Below, in pieces: positions 37,249-47,028 of a DNA stretch of 64,000 bases. Under the pieces are notes generated by a model. The model searched no databases, was not told the DNA's origin, and was given only the letters and a program-made list of their open reading frames with translations. The translations under genes and the position numbers were made by a program. Within the stretch, counting starts at the first letter, position 1, and each line of letters opens with the position of its first letter. The stretch covers positions 1 through 64,000 of the forward strand of contig CAYQQU010000015.1 in the NCBI GenBank assembly GCA_964419545.1. Direction: 5' to 3'. The DNA is from CAYQQU01 sp964419545 (GTDB lineage: Bacteria > Bacteroidota > Bacteroidia > Chitinophagales > Saprospiraceae).

Positions 37249-40200
37249 ATGAAGTTGCGCTATTTACGCCATTTACTGGTCATGCTGTGTTGGCCCCTGC
37301 TGACGCCAGGCCTGTCGGGCCAGTCCTACCTGATGGAAGACGGGCTGTTGATCGAAGACTGTGACGGTTTTTTCCTCGACAGCGGAGGAGGGAACGGCGA
37401 TTACGGAGCAAACGAAAACTTTACGGCCACGCTCTGCTCGGATAACTCCTCGGGCACGCACGTTCAGCTCGTATTTTCGGGCGTGGAGCTGGCTGACGGC
37501 GACGAGCTCTGCTTTTACGACGGCGAAGATACCGGAGCCACCCAGCTCTCCTGCGCTGATAATTTCGAACCCGGCGATCCGTTCATCATCCAGGCTACGG
37601 CCGCCAACTCCTCGGGATGCCTCACCATTCAGTTTATTTCCAACGCTGCGGAGCAGGGCACGGGCTGGAGCGCCGATATCAATTGCGTGCCGGCTTGTCA
37701 GCTCATTCAGGCGGAACTGGTGAGCGCCGATCCGGAAGTGATGCCCCAGGATACCGGCTGGATCGACGCCTGCCCGGGCGAGCGGATCTTCTTTAGCGGC
37801 GCCGGCATGTATCCGCAGGATGGAGTGGTGTACAACCACTCGGATTTGACTTCCGAGTTTTTCTGGGATTTCGGCGACGGTACGCAGGCCGTGGGCCCCG
37901 ACGTATCGCACGTCTACGAAGAGTCGGGCGGCTATACCGTCCAGCTGACCATCGTCGACCAGTTCGGATGCACCAACACGAACTTCCTCAACCAGCGCGT
38001 ACGCGTGGCTACCCGGCCCGATTTTAACATCGGCGGCACGCTTGATCCGGAGATCTGCGCCGGCGATACCGTGCAACTCAACGCATTGGTCAACGGGATC
38101 AATCCCGAAGTCAACGTATCGGTACAACCCACGGAAGGGTCCTTCCAAACGGCCGGCGTACGTTCCGACTCCCTGCCGCTGCCCGACGGCACCGGCGCTT
38201 CCTTTTCTACTTCCGTAGGCTTTACGGATTTCTCGCCGGGCCAAGTGCTTACGGACATCACCGACCTGCTCAGCATCTGCGTCAACATGGAGCACTCCTG
38301 GATGCACGACCTGGAGATCACCCTCTCGTGCCCGTCCGGCGAAACCGTCATCCTGCACAATTACATCCAAACCGATACCGAAGGCGCCGGGCAGACCTTC
38401 CTCGGCGTACCGAACGATCCCGACAACAGCAATGCCCCCAATACCGTACAAACGCCCTGGGGGCCCATCGAGCCGGGCATCGGCTGGGAGTATTGCTGGA
38501 CGCCCGACGCCGTCAACGGCACCTGGCGGGAGTACGCCACCGCCAACGTACCGGGCACCTTGCCGCCCGGCGATTATTCCGCTTACGACTCCCTGGAGGA
38601 CCTGCTGGGCTGCCCCCTGAACGGCGAATGGACCATCACTGTGACCGACCTGTGGGGCATCGACAACGGTTTTATCTTTTCCTGGGGCATCGAATTCGCC
38701 CCGGAGCTGTATCCTAGCCTGGAGACTTTTACTCCGGCGATCGTCGATTACAACTGGATCAGCAACCCGTCGATCTATTTCCAGACGCAGGACTCTATCG
38801 CCGCCTCCCCGGTAAATGCCGGGACGGCCAGTTATACCTTCAACGTACTCGATGAATACGGTTGCAACTGGGACACTACCGTCAATATTGCCGTGCTGCC
38901 CGAAACCCATCCCGATTGCTACAACTGCGGCGACAACCTCAGTCCGGTGAACGACACCCTGATCTGCGAAGGCGAGGCTGTGACCCTGGACGTGGAGGCG
39001 GAGGTCGACCTGGAAACGGACGTGGTTTTTGAAACTTTTCCGCTGTATACGCTCGGTAATCAAAACCACCCGCCGAACAACCCCTACGTCTCGCCCATCG
39101 ATATCAACAGCATTAATCCTGCCGTAATTACCGATCCGCAGACGCAGATCCTGTCCGTCTGTCTGGATATGGAGACCGACTGGAACGGAGATATGCGGTT
39201 TTTCCTCGAAGCTCCCAACGGGGCCATCCTGGAGTTATCGACGGGCAACGGCGGGAACTCGGACAACTACACCAACACCTGTTTTACGCCTGCGGCCACC
39301 GTGCCGATCACGGCCGGTACCGGGCCCTTTACCGGCGATTTCCAGCCCGAGGGCGATTGGAACGATCTTATCGGCGCGCCGGTCAACGGCCCCTGGCAGC
39401 TCCTGGTCTCCGACGCTTTCGGGCCAACGGTATTCGGGCAGCTGAATTCCTGGTCGATCACTTTCCAGTCGACCAACGAAGTGACCTACACCTGGTCACC
39501 GGCGGGCGCCTTGTCGTGCGACGATTGCCCCGCGCCGCTGGCCAATCCGCTGACTACCACGCCTTTCATAGTGGAATCCAACGATAGTTACAATTGCGTC
39601 TATTCCGACACCATTACCGTGGGGGTGATCAACGAATTGGATCCGCCGCAGGTGAGCTGTGAAATAACCGGAGAGGGCGAACTGACTTTCACCTGGTCGC
39701 CGCTCGACGGCGTCGCGCAATACGAAGTGCGCGTTACAATCGGCGGCAACCCCACCGGGTGGCAAGGACCCGTTCCTGGAGAAAGCTTCGTGGTGGACGG
39801 CCTGTCGGATGAGACCGGGGTGACCGTCGAGGTACGGCCTTATCTCGCCGATCCGCCTCTCGATTGTGACCTGCCGGTCGGAACGGCTACCTGCCTCTAC
39901 GAAGATTGCCAATTGAGCCTCCTGGTTACCGAACCGACCGTACCCGTCTCCTGCTTCGGACTGGCCGACGGCCAGGTCACCGTGTCGGCGAGCAATGGGT
40001 TGGAGCCTTATAGTTATTTCATTGAAGGCGATCCCAACGTTCAGGATAACGGCCTCTTCGCGAATCTATCCGCCGGAACCTACATTTTTGCGGTAACGGA
40101 TGGCGAGGGGTGTATCGATACGGCCCAGGTGACCGTGCCACAGCCCGATTCTTTGCTGATCACGTTGAGTGAAGTGCAGCCCATCGCATGCTTCGGCGGC

Positions 40201-42768
40201 AGCGACGGCGCTTTACTCGCCGAAACCCAGGGTGGCGAAGGAACCCTTTCGTTTGCCTGGGATCACGATGACACCCTGACCGGAAGCCAGGCGGCGGGCC
40301 TGGCAGCCGGAACCTATGGCGTGACGGTTACGGATGAGAACGATTGCTCGGCTTCGACCGATTTGATCCTGGAACAACCGGACAGCCTGATACTGGAATT
40401 GCTGCCGATGTCCCCCACTTGTTTCAATTCCGACGACGGCGCGGTAATGACGACGGTCAGCGGCGGTTCCGGTGATGCGGCCTTTGCCTGGAACAATGCC
40501 GCCAATACGCCGGATGTCCAGGATCTCGGCGCCGGGCAATACTGCGTTACGGTAACGGACGCCAACGGATGCGCGGTGACCGATTGTGTAGAACTGACGG
40601 CGCCCGACCCCATCGAAGTGGAGTCGCTGGAAACGACGGAGCCTTTGTGTTTCGGCGATGCGACGGGCGCGGCCGCCCTGGTGGTCATCGGCGGCGCCGG
40701 CGATTTCAGCTACCTGTGGAATGACGAATTGATGCAGATCAATCCGACCGCCGTCGACCTGGAAGCCGGCGCTTACGAGGTGCTGATCACCGACGCCAAC
40801 GGCTGCCAGCTCACGGAAACAGTGGAGATCGGTCAGCCCGAAGCGCTGACCGCCGTGATCAGTCCGACCGATGCGAATTGCAACGGTGGGATCGACGGCG
40901 CCGCCGGCGTGGTCGTGGAAGGGGGCGCAGGAGGATACACCTACGCCTGGAGCAGCGGCAGCACGGAGCCGGAGGCGACGGATCTCGCGGCCGGCGAGTA
41001 TTTCCTGACCGTTACTGACGCCAACGGCTGTACCCTGATCGAACAAACCAGCATCGGGGAGCCGGAAATGCCGCTGGCGGTAGAACTGGAGCAGTTGCGG
41101 CTGTCGTGCTACGAAGCAGGCACCGGCGAGGTGACGGCTTCTGCGACCGGCGGCACCCCCGGCTATACTTTTGCGTGGAGCAACGGACAAAACACCGCTC
41201 TGGCCACTGGGCTGGCCGCTACGGAATATACGGTTACCGTCACCGACGCCCAGGGATGCGCCACCGAGCAGACGATCGTACCGGAGCAGTACGATCCGAT
41301 ACAGATCACGGTAAGCGTGAATATCCCGACCTGTAATGGTTATGCCGACGGCGCGCTGGCCGTCACCATCGTTGACGGCGGCGCCGGCGAGGAACTGACG
41401 GACTACTCCTTCGTCTGGAATACCGGCCAGACCGGAACTTTCCTGCAGGATATGCCGGGCGGCGTGGCGTATACGGTCACAGCAACCGACAGCCAGGGCT
41501 GTAGTAGTGATACGACGCGCTTCCTCAATCAACCTGATCCCATCACCTTTGACCTTTCCAGCACCAGCGCCCGGTGCGCCGGCAGCGCGGACGGCGCCGC
41601 CACCGTCAGCAATCTGGAAGGAGAATTTGACCTGTTTTCTTTTGCCTGGAGCGACGGGCAGACCGATACAACGGCCACGGGGCTGACGGCAGGCATCTAC
41701 GAATTAACCGTCACCGATCCGGTCGGTTGCTTCAGCTTCGGCAGTGTGGAAGTAACGGAGCCCTTTCCGCTGAGGCTCGACTGGGATGCGGAGCGCAATA
41801 GTTGCTATAACGGCGCCGACGGCGCAGCCGAAGCTTTCGCCGGCGGCGGCACGCCGGGCTATACGTTTACCTGGTCGAACGGCGGCACGGGCCGGCGACT
41901 GGAATCGCTGGGGGCCGGCGATTACGACCTGACGGTGACCGACGCTAATGGCTGCGAGGAAACCACCGTGGTCACCGTGGAGCAGCCTGATCCACTGACC
42001 GCCGAACTGGCCACCCAGGACGTCTCCTGCGCCGGCGACCGCAACGGCCGCATCGATATCGCTCCTTCCGGCGGCACGCCGCCTTATCTGTTCAGCACCG
42101 ACAACCGCGATTTTAACGGCATCAGCAATATCATCGGGTTGACGGCCGGCGAATACGATATCTTCGTCCGGGACAACAACGGGTGTACGTTTCAGGAGAC
42201 CGTCGCCATCGACGAGCCCGATCCGTTCCAGGTGGAGGCCGGTGACGATATCTACGTGATCGTTATGGGTGACAGCCTCCAACTGACGGGCGTCGCTACC
42301 AATAATACCGGCGCCGTGGAATTTGTGTGGACCGCCTCCTATCCCGGCACCCTGAGCTGCACCGAATGCAGCGTGACCACCGCCTTCCCCGAAAACCAGA
42401 TCTCGTATGAGTTGTACGGCATCGACAGCCTGGGTTGTGAGGCGACCGACCGGGTAACGGTTTTGGTGGAAAAACCACGCGTAGTGGCGGTACCCACCGG
42501 CTTCACCCCCAACGGCGACGGCGAAAATGACCGCCTGATCGTGCACGGCCAGGAAGGAACGCGGGTGACCAGCTTTCAGGTTTACGATCGCTGGGGCGAG
42601 CTGCTATACGAGAGCGCCGATTTCGGCGTCAACGACCGGACGGCCGGATGGGACGGCAGCTTCCGCGGCGAGCCCGCCTCGGCCGGCGTATACGTCTGGT
42701 TCGTACAGGTCGAGTACATCGACGGGGTAGTAGAGACCTTCAAAGGACAAACGACTTTATTGCGATAA
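37249..42768 (+). CDS. Giant T9SS-exported adhesin with SprB repeats
   Basis: A 1839-aa surface protein, probably for adhesion or gliding. Order seen: signal peptide (LLVMLCWPLLTPGLSGQ), CUB-like domain (about 55-140), PKD domain with FFWDFGDGTQ (about 175-255), a proprotein-convertase P-domain (about 300-485), a second P-domain (about 600-750) and an FN3-like domain (about 800-885). Ten SprB-type repeats of 70-85 residues follow (about 886-1660, each with a Cys-x-G-x-x-D-G opening and a V-T-D-x-x-G-C core). The last 90 residues (FTPNGDGENDRLIV ... GVYVWFVQVEY) are the gliding-associated, type-B T9SS C-terminal domain. A PorP/SprF gene follows, the usual partner for export of such proteins. 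The Cys pair in each SprB repeat may form disulfides. Confidence 0.93.
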   Translation: MKLRYLRHLLVMLCWPLLTPGLSGQSYLMEDGLLIEDCDGFFLDSGGGNGDYGANENFTATLCSDNSSGTHVQLVFSGVELADGDELCFYDGEDTGATQLSCADNFEPGDPFIIQATAANSSGCLTIQFISNAAEQGTGWSADINCVPACQLIQAELVSADPEVMPQDTGWIDACPGERIFFSGAGMYPQDGVVYNHSDLTSEFFWDFGDGTQAVGPDVSHVYEESGGYTVQLTIVDQFGCTNTNFLNQRVRVATRPDFNIGGTLDPEICAGDTVQLNALVNGINPEVNVSVQPTEGSFQTAGVRSDSLPLPDGTGASFSTSVGFTDFSPGQVLTDITDLLSICVNMEHSWMHDLEITLSCPSGETVILHNYIQTDTEGAGQTFLGVPNDPDNSNAPNTVQTPWGPIEPGIGWEYCWTPDAVNGTWREYATANVPGTLPPGDYSAYDSLEDLLGCPLNGEWTITVTDLWGIDNGFIFSWGIEFAPELYPSLETFTPAIVDYNWISNPSIYFQTQDSIAASPVNAGTASYTFNVLDEYGCNWDTTVNIAVLPETHPDCYNCGDNLSPVNDTLICEGEAVTLDVEAEVDLETDVVFETFPLYTLGNQNHPPNNPYVSPIDINSINPAVITDPQTQILSVCLDMETDWNGDMRFFLEAPNGAILELSTGNGGNSDNYTNTCFTPAATVPITAGTGPFTGDFQPEGDWNDLIGAPVNGPWQLLVSDAFGPTVFGQLNSWSITFQSTNEVTYTWSPAGALSCDDCPAPLANPLTTTPFIVESNDSYNCVYSDTITVGVINELDPPQVSCEITGEGELTFTWSPLDGVAQYEVRVTIGGNPTGWQGPVPGESFVVDGLSDETGVTVEVRPYLADPPLDCDLPVGTATCLYEDCQLSLLVTEPTVPVSCFGLADGQVTVSASNGLEPYSYFIEGDPNVQDNGLFANLSAGTYIFAVTDGEGCIDTAQVTVPQPDSLLITLSEVQPIACFGGSDGALLAETQGGEGTLSFAWDHDDTLTGSQAAGLAAGTYGVTVTDENDCSASTDLILEQPDSLILELLPMSPTCFNSDDGAVMTTVSGGSGDAAFAWNNAANTPDVQDLGAGQYCVTVTDANGCAVTDCVELTAPDPIEVESLETTEPLCFGDATGAAALVVIGGAGDFSYLWNDELMQINPTAVDLEAGAYEVLITDANGCQLTETVEIGQPEALTAVISPTDANCNGGIDGAAGVVVEGGAGGYTYAWSSGSTEPEATDLAAGEYFLTVTDANGCTLIEQTSIGEPEMPLAVELEQLRLSCYEAGTGEVTASATGGTPGYTFAWSNGQNTALATGLAATEYTVTVTDAQGCATEQTIVPEQYDPIQITVSVNIPTCNGYADGALAVTIVDGGAGEELTDYSFVWNTGQTGTFLQDMPGGVAYTVTATDSQGCSSDTTRFLNQPDPITFDLSSTSARCAGSADGAATVSNLEGEFDLFSFAWSDGQTDTTATGLTAGIYELTVTDPVGCFSFGSVEVTEPFPLRLDWDAERNSCYNGADGAAEAFAGGGTPGYTFTWSNGGTGRRLESLGAGDYDLTVTDANGCEETTVVTVEQPDPLTAELATQDVSCAGDRNGRIDIAPSGGTPPYLFSTDNRDFNGISNIIGLTAGEYDIFVRDNNGCTFQETVAIDEPDPFQVEAGDDIYVIVMGDSLQLTGVATNNTGAVEFVWTASYPGTLSCTECSVTTAFPENQISYELYGIDSLGCEATDRVTVLVEKPRVVAVPTGFTPNGDGENDRLIVHGQEGTRVTSFQVYDRWGELLYESADFGVNDRTAGWDGSFRGEPASAGVYVWFVQVEYIDGVVETFKGQTTLLR

Positions 42769-42784
42769 TTTTCAATTGTTAAGC

Positions 42785-42817
42785 GACATCCGAAGCTTGC
42801 TCAAAGCTTCGGATGTC
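42785..42817 (+). promoter_or_regulatory. Strong intercistronic hairpin between adhesin and sprF
   Basis: A perfect 14-pair stem, GACATCCGAAGCTT / AAGCTTCGGATGTC, with a 5-base loop. It has no following T-run, so it is probably not a simple terminator; it may stabilise the mRNA end or attenuate reading into the PorP/SprF gene. Confidence 0.6.
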
Positions 42818-42846
42818 TATTCCAAAGCGCAGAAAAAAGAATATCC

Positions 42847-43902
42847 ATGCGACTTTTTACCTTTCTTTCGGTAGTGGTACTGACTATGTGGATGAGCCGG
42901 CTGCAGGCGCAGGACCCTCGTTTCTCACAGTTTTACGCTTCTCCGCTGACCCTCAATCCGGCGATGATCGGGGTGTACGAGGGGCAATTCCGGGTAGTGG
43001 CCAACTACCGCGAGTTGTACGCCAGCATCCTGGGCAACAACCCGTACCGCACCATCGCCGCCAGCTTCGACGTGCGGACGCGCCTGAAGCGCAGCGGCGA
43101 TTATTTCGGCATCGGCTTCAGCGCTTTGCGGGACGAAGCCGGCATTTCCAATTTTAATCGCACCAGAGGGAACCTGGGGCTTTCCTTTATGAAGCAATTG
43201 GGCGGCAGCCGCTACCGGGTGAGCGACCAGTACCTCGTGGCGGGCGCCCAGGTCGGTATCGGCCAGCGCGGGTTCGATTTCGGGCAGCTGTGGTTTACCA
43301 ATCAGTTTGATGAAGCCAACGCGCTGATCGATTTCACAGCGGCCAGCGGCGAAGACTTCAGCCAGCTGGGCAATGACATTTACCTCGACTTCAACGCCGG
43401 CGTGCTCTGGTACGCCCTGTTCGAAGAAAATCGCAGCTTTTACATCGGAGGGGCGGCCCATCACCTCAACCAGCCGGCGATCGCCTTGCTGGAGGATTCC
43501 GAAGATCAGCTGCATATGCGGTGGGTGGCCCACATGGGCGGCGAAATGCCCTTCAACGACAACCTGAGCCTCCTGCCCGCCGTGGCGGTGATGGGCCAGC
43601 AGCAGTCGTTCAGCACGACCGCCGGCGCCAACTTCCGGTATACCAATCGCGACTGGCGCGAACTGGCCATCCGCATCGGCGCCTGGGCCCACATCGCCAA
43701 CCGCCTCGACAGCGGCGTCTTCCTCGACGCCATAGCCGCTACCGCCATCCTCGAAGTGGAGCGCTGGCAGATTGGCATCAGCTACGATGTTACGACCTCG
43801 GTGCTCTCCCAGGCCAATAACGCGCGCGGCGCTTTCGAGTTGTCTCTGATCTACACTCATCCCGAACAGCGCCGTGTACAGGTGAACTGCCCCAATTTCT
43901 AA
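42847..43902 (+). CDS. PorP/SprF family T9SS membrane protein
   Basis: A 351-aa outer-membrane barrel-type protein. It has a signal peptide and the family opening AQDPRFSQFYASPLTLNPAM, followed by YEGQFRVVANYRELYAS, typical of PorP/SprF. Members work with SprB-like giant adhesins and are needed for their export or anchoring by the type IX system. It follows the adhesin gene in the same direction and its stop overlaps the SET-domain start (TAATG). The last strand ends in NNARGAFELSLIYTHPEQRR. Confidence 0.93.
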   Translation: MRLFTFLSVVVLTMWMSRLQAQDPRFSQFYASPLTLNPAMIGVYEGQFRVVANYRELYASILGNNPYRTIAASFDVRTRLKRSGDYFGIGFSALRDEAGISNFNRTRGNLGLSFMKQLGGSRYRVSDQYLVAGAQVGIGQRGFDFGQLWFTNQFDEANALIDFTAASGEDFSQLGNDIYLDFNAGVLWYALFEENRSFYIGGAAHHLNQPAIALLEDSEDQLHMRWVAHMGGEMPFNDNLSLLPAVAVMGQQQSFSTTAGANFRYTNRDWRELAIRIGAWAHIANRLDSGVFLDAIAATAILEVERWQIGISYDVTTSVLSQANNARGAFELSLIYTHPEQRRVQVNCPNF

Positions 43903-44291
43903 TGCAGCGCCTGCCTTTTTTGTACTTTGCGGAGAGCGCGATCGCCGGACGGGGCGTCTTCACAGGTCAAACCATCGAGGAAGGCGCCCTGATCGAGATC
44001 TGCCCGGTGATCGTGCTGCCGCCGCAAGACTTGCCCGTGATCCACGGTACGGTCCTGCACGACTATTACTTTCTCTGGGGCCCCGACCAAAAGCAGGGCG
44101 CGATCGTGTTGGGCTTTGGCTCTCTCTACAACCATTCTCATCAGCCCAACGCGGAGTTCGTATTGGATTACGAGAAACAGACGCTGGATTTTTACAGCCT
44201 GCGCCGGATAGCAGCGGGTGAAGAAATCACGATCACCTATAACGGCCTCCCAGGCGATTTCCGGGCGGTGTGGTTCGAGAAAGGAGAATAA
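43902..44291 (+). CDS. Small SET-domain protein
   Basis: A 129-aa protein that is essentially one SET domain: AGRGVFTGQTIEEGALIEIC, then GSLYNHSHQPNAEFV and EEITITYNG, the pattern by which SET lysine methyltransferases bind SAM and the substrate lysine. It lacks the zinc-binding pre-SET and post-SET parts of eukaryotic enzymes. Its target is unknown; bacterial members are thought to modify ribosomal or other proteins. It is coupled to the PorP/SprF gene by TAATG, which may simply reflect operon packing. Confidence 0.85.
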   Translation: MQRLPFLYFAESAIAGRGVFTGQTIEEGALIEICPVIVLPPQDLPVIHGTVLHDYYFLWGPDQKQGAIVLGFGSLYNHSHQPNAEFVLDYEKQTLDFYSLRRIAAGEEITITYNGLPGDFRAVWFEKGE

Positions 44292-44589
44292 TGATAGTGC
44301 GGCGACAAGGACAATTTTTTCTTTTTTCGAAGCGTTCATTTCCGGTAAATAAGGCATTCCTTCCTATCCCATCCCAGTTGGTGCTTCGTAGCCAAAACAC
44401 GTCCATACTATCCTCCGGTTAGCTTCTGCCATAACCTGGAATTAAAAACTTTTGTTTTAAACACTAAAGCGGCCTGTCATAATTACCGGCGCCCGCTAAA
44501 ATATCTGTCGTATTGTCATAAAACCCCAACCGGCAAAGTGTTTGTTTTATGATGGACGAACGACTATTGTCCATCGAAAACCAATACTC
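44292..44589. other. Intergenic gap before lon
   Basis: About 300 bases upstream of lon. No gene, no repeat and no convincing TAnnTTTG box. The longer lon frame opens at 44542, but the segment before 44590 reads unlike Lon and was left out. Confidence 0.5.
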
Positions 44590-47028
44590 ATGTCTGACGA
44601 TACCAATTTGAGCCAGGAAGATATGCTGACGGCCACGACCGACGGCCAGGAAGGGCCGGCTAATCAGGGCGCCCTGCAAATTCTGGAAAATGCTCTGCCC
44701 AGTCATCTGACTATTCTGCCGCTGGCGCAGCGACCGGTTTTTCCCGGCGTAACCCTGCCGCTTACCTTTCAGGATAAAGAAAAGATCAAGGTCGTTAAGC
44801 AAGCTTTTGAAGAAGAAGACGGCTATCTGGGCCTGGCGCTGGCCCGGGAGCTGGATGAAGAAGACTATACCAACTCGGATTTTTACGAAATCGGAACCGT
44901 CTTTCAGATCATGCGCATCGTACCCATCGCACCCGGCGCCATCCAGGTGTTGGGGCGGGGGGTGACCCGTTTTCGCAAAAGCAAAACGGTGCTGGTGCAG
45001 CCGAAGCTGCGCTGGGAGGTGACCTACTTCCAGGAGCCCAAGACCAAACCCGACACGGACCTCAAGGCGTACATGATGGCCATCAGCAGCGAAATCAAGG
45101 AGCTGCTGCAACTCAATCCGTTGTTCAAGGAGCAGGTCAACATGGTGGTGTCGCAGCTCAATTACGACGCGCCGGGCCTGACTATGGACGTGATCAGCAA
45201 CCTGCTTTCCGCCGAGTCGGAAGCCCTCCAGGAACTGCTGGAGACCATCGACCTGCACGACCGTGCGAAATTGCTGCTGCGCATGATCAAAGAAGAACTG
45301 GAGATCGCCCGCATCCAGCAGCGCATCACCAAGCAGATCGAGGAGAAGGTGAGCAACCAGCAGCGCGAATTTTTCCTGCGCGAACAGCTCAAAGCCATCA
45401 AAAAAGAGCTGGGCATGGAAAAAGATGAAAATGAATCGGAAGCCGAAAAGATCGAGCGGCGACTGGCGGAGATCGAACTGCCGGAAGAAGCGATGAAGGT
45501 CGTTAAATCGGAACTGGAAAAACTCAAGACGCTCAACATCCAGTCGCCGGAGTTTAACGTCACCCGCACCTACCTCGAAACCATCGCCGAGCTGCCCTGG
45601 AGCACCTATTCGGAAGACAATACCGATATCCGGCGGGCGCGCGAAATTCTGGACCATGACCACTACGGGCTCGACGAGGTCAAAGACCGCATCCTGGAGT
45701 TTCTGAGCACCGTTATCAAAAGGGGGAAGATCTCGGGATCGATCATCTGCCTGGTTGGACCGCCCGGGGTGGGTAAAACCTCGGTGGGACGCTCCATCGC
45801 CCGCGCCCTCGACCGCGAATTTTTCCGCTTTTCCGTAGGCGGCATGCGCGATGAGGCGGAGATCAAAGGGCACCGCCGGACCTACATCGGCGCCCTGCCC
45901 GGCAAGATCATCCAGGCGCTGCGCCGGCTGGGGACGTCCAACCCGGTGGTAATGCTGGATGAGATCGATAAGATCGGCGCCAGCTTCCGCGGCGATCCGG
46001 CTTCCGCCCTGCTCGAAGTGCTCGACCCCGAACAGAACAGCACCTATCTGGATCATTACCTCGACATCCCCTACGACCTGTCGAATGTGCTGTTCGTTAC
46101 CACGGCCAATCAACTGGACACCATTCCCGGCCCGCTGCTCGACCGCATGGAAGTGATCCGCCTGTCGGGATATATCCTGGAGGAAAAGGTGGAGATCGCT
46201 CGCCGTTACCTCATCCCCAAGCAGCTGGAAGAGCATGGCTTCCAGCCCGACGAGATCCGGTTTACGGACGACGCCATTGAGCTGATGGTCAACGATTACG
46301 CCCGCGAGGCCGGCGTGCGCAACCTGGAAAAGCAGATCCGCAAGGTAGTGCGCAAAGTAGCGCTCAAGCAGGCCGAGCAAGAGGAAGTGAATTACACCGT
46401 CGACCAGGAAGATGTCGAACAGTTCCTCGGGAAGTCGATCTTCAATACCGAAAAGCTGTACAACGAGAATGTGCCCGGGGTCGCTCTGGGCCTGGCTTAC
46501 ACCACTATGGGCGGCGCCACCCTCTACATCGAAGCGGCGGGCATCAAACACAAGAACGGCGGGTTCAAACAAACCGGGCAGTTGGGTGACGTGATGCGCG
46601 AGTCGACCGAAATTGCCCACAGCTATGCCCGCTCCCTGGTGGCGAAGCAGTCGGAGAACGGCTCGTATTTCGACAATCACCTGGTGCACCTGCACGTGCC
46701 CGCAGGCGCCACGCCGAAAGACGGCCCCTCGGCGGGCATCACCATGGCCCTGGCGCTGTACGCCCTGGCCACCGGCCAGTCGGTGCGCAACGACCTGGCA
46801 ATGACCGGTGAGCTGACCCTCACCGGTAAGGTGCTGCCCATCGGCGGGGTCAAGGAAAAGGTCATCGCCGCGCGTCGCGTCGGGATAAAAAATATTATCT
46901 TACCCATCGATAACCGCAAGGATTTCGACGAGCTGCCGGACTACATCAAGGAAGGCATCGACGTGCATTACGCCAATTTCTTCAGCGACGTACTCGAGGT
47001 CGCTTTCGACGCCAATCCGCAATCATGA
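44590..47028 (+). CDS. lon: ATP-dependent protease Lon
   Basis: An 812-aa cytosolic protease that degrades damaged and regulatory proteins. The N-terminal substrate-binding part opens with LPLAQRPVFPGVTLPL, followed by a long coiled coil (QQREFFLREQLKAIKKELG). The AAA module has Walker A GPPGVGKTSVG (near residue 390). The C-terminal protease domain holds the Ser-Lys dyad in KDGPSAGITMA (Ser near 714) and GGVKEKVIAA (Lys near 757). Start at ATG 44590 (MSDDTNLSQ). The stop overlaps the start of rlmI (ATGA). Confidence 0.97.
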   Translation: MSDDTNLSQEDMLTATTDGQEGPANQGALQILENALPSHLTILPLAQRPVFPGVTLPLTFQDKEKIKVVKQAFEEEDGYLGLALARELDEEDYTNSDFYEIGTVFQIMRIVPIAPGAIQVLGRGVTRFRKSKTVLVQPKLRWEVTYFQEPKTKPDTDLKAYMMAISSEIKELLQLNPLFKEQVNMVVSQLNYDAPGLTMDVISNLLSAESEALQELLETIDLHDRAKLLLRMIKEELEIARIQQRITKQIEEKVSNQQREFFLREQLKAIKKELGMEKDENESEAEKIERRLAEIELPEEAMKVVKSELEKLKTLNIQSPEFNVTRTYLETIAELPWSTYSEDNTDIRRAREILDHDHYGLDEVKDRILEFLSTVIKRGKISGSIICLVGPPGVGKTSVGRSIARALDREFFRFSVGGMRDEAEIKGHRRTYIGALPGKIIQALRRLGTSNPVVMLDEIDKIGASFRGDPASALLEVLDPEQNSTYLDHYLDIPYDLSNVLFVTTANQLDTIPGPLLDRMEVIRLSGYILEEKVEIARRYLIPKQLEEHGFQPDEIRFTDDAIELMVNDYAREAGVRNLEKQIRKVVRKVALKQAEQEEVNYTVDQEDVEQFLGKSIFNTEKLYNENVPGVALGLAYTTMGGATLYIEAAGIKHKNGGFKQTGQLGDVMRESTEIAHSYARSLVAKQSENGSYFDNHLVHLHVPAGATPKDGPSAGITMALALYALATGQSVRNDLAMTGELTLTGKVLPIGGVKEKVIAARRVGIKNIILPIDNRKDFDELPDYIKEGIDVHYANFFSDVLEVAFDANPQS

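Noticed and set aside
44464..46695. Antisense frame of 743 aa across lon
   Set aside because: Lon is certain on the plus strand; the antisense product is Phe/Leu/His-biased and unlike protein.
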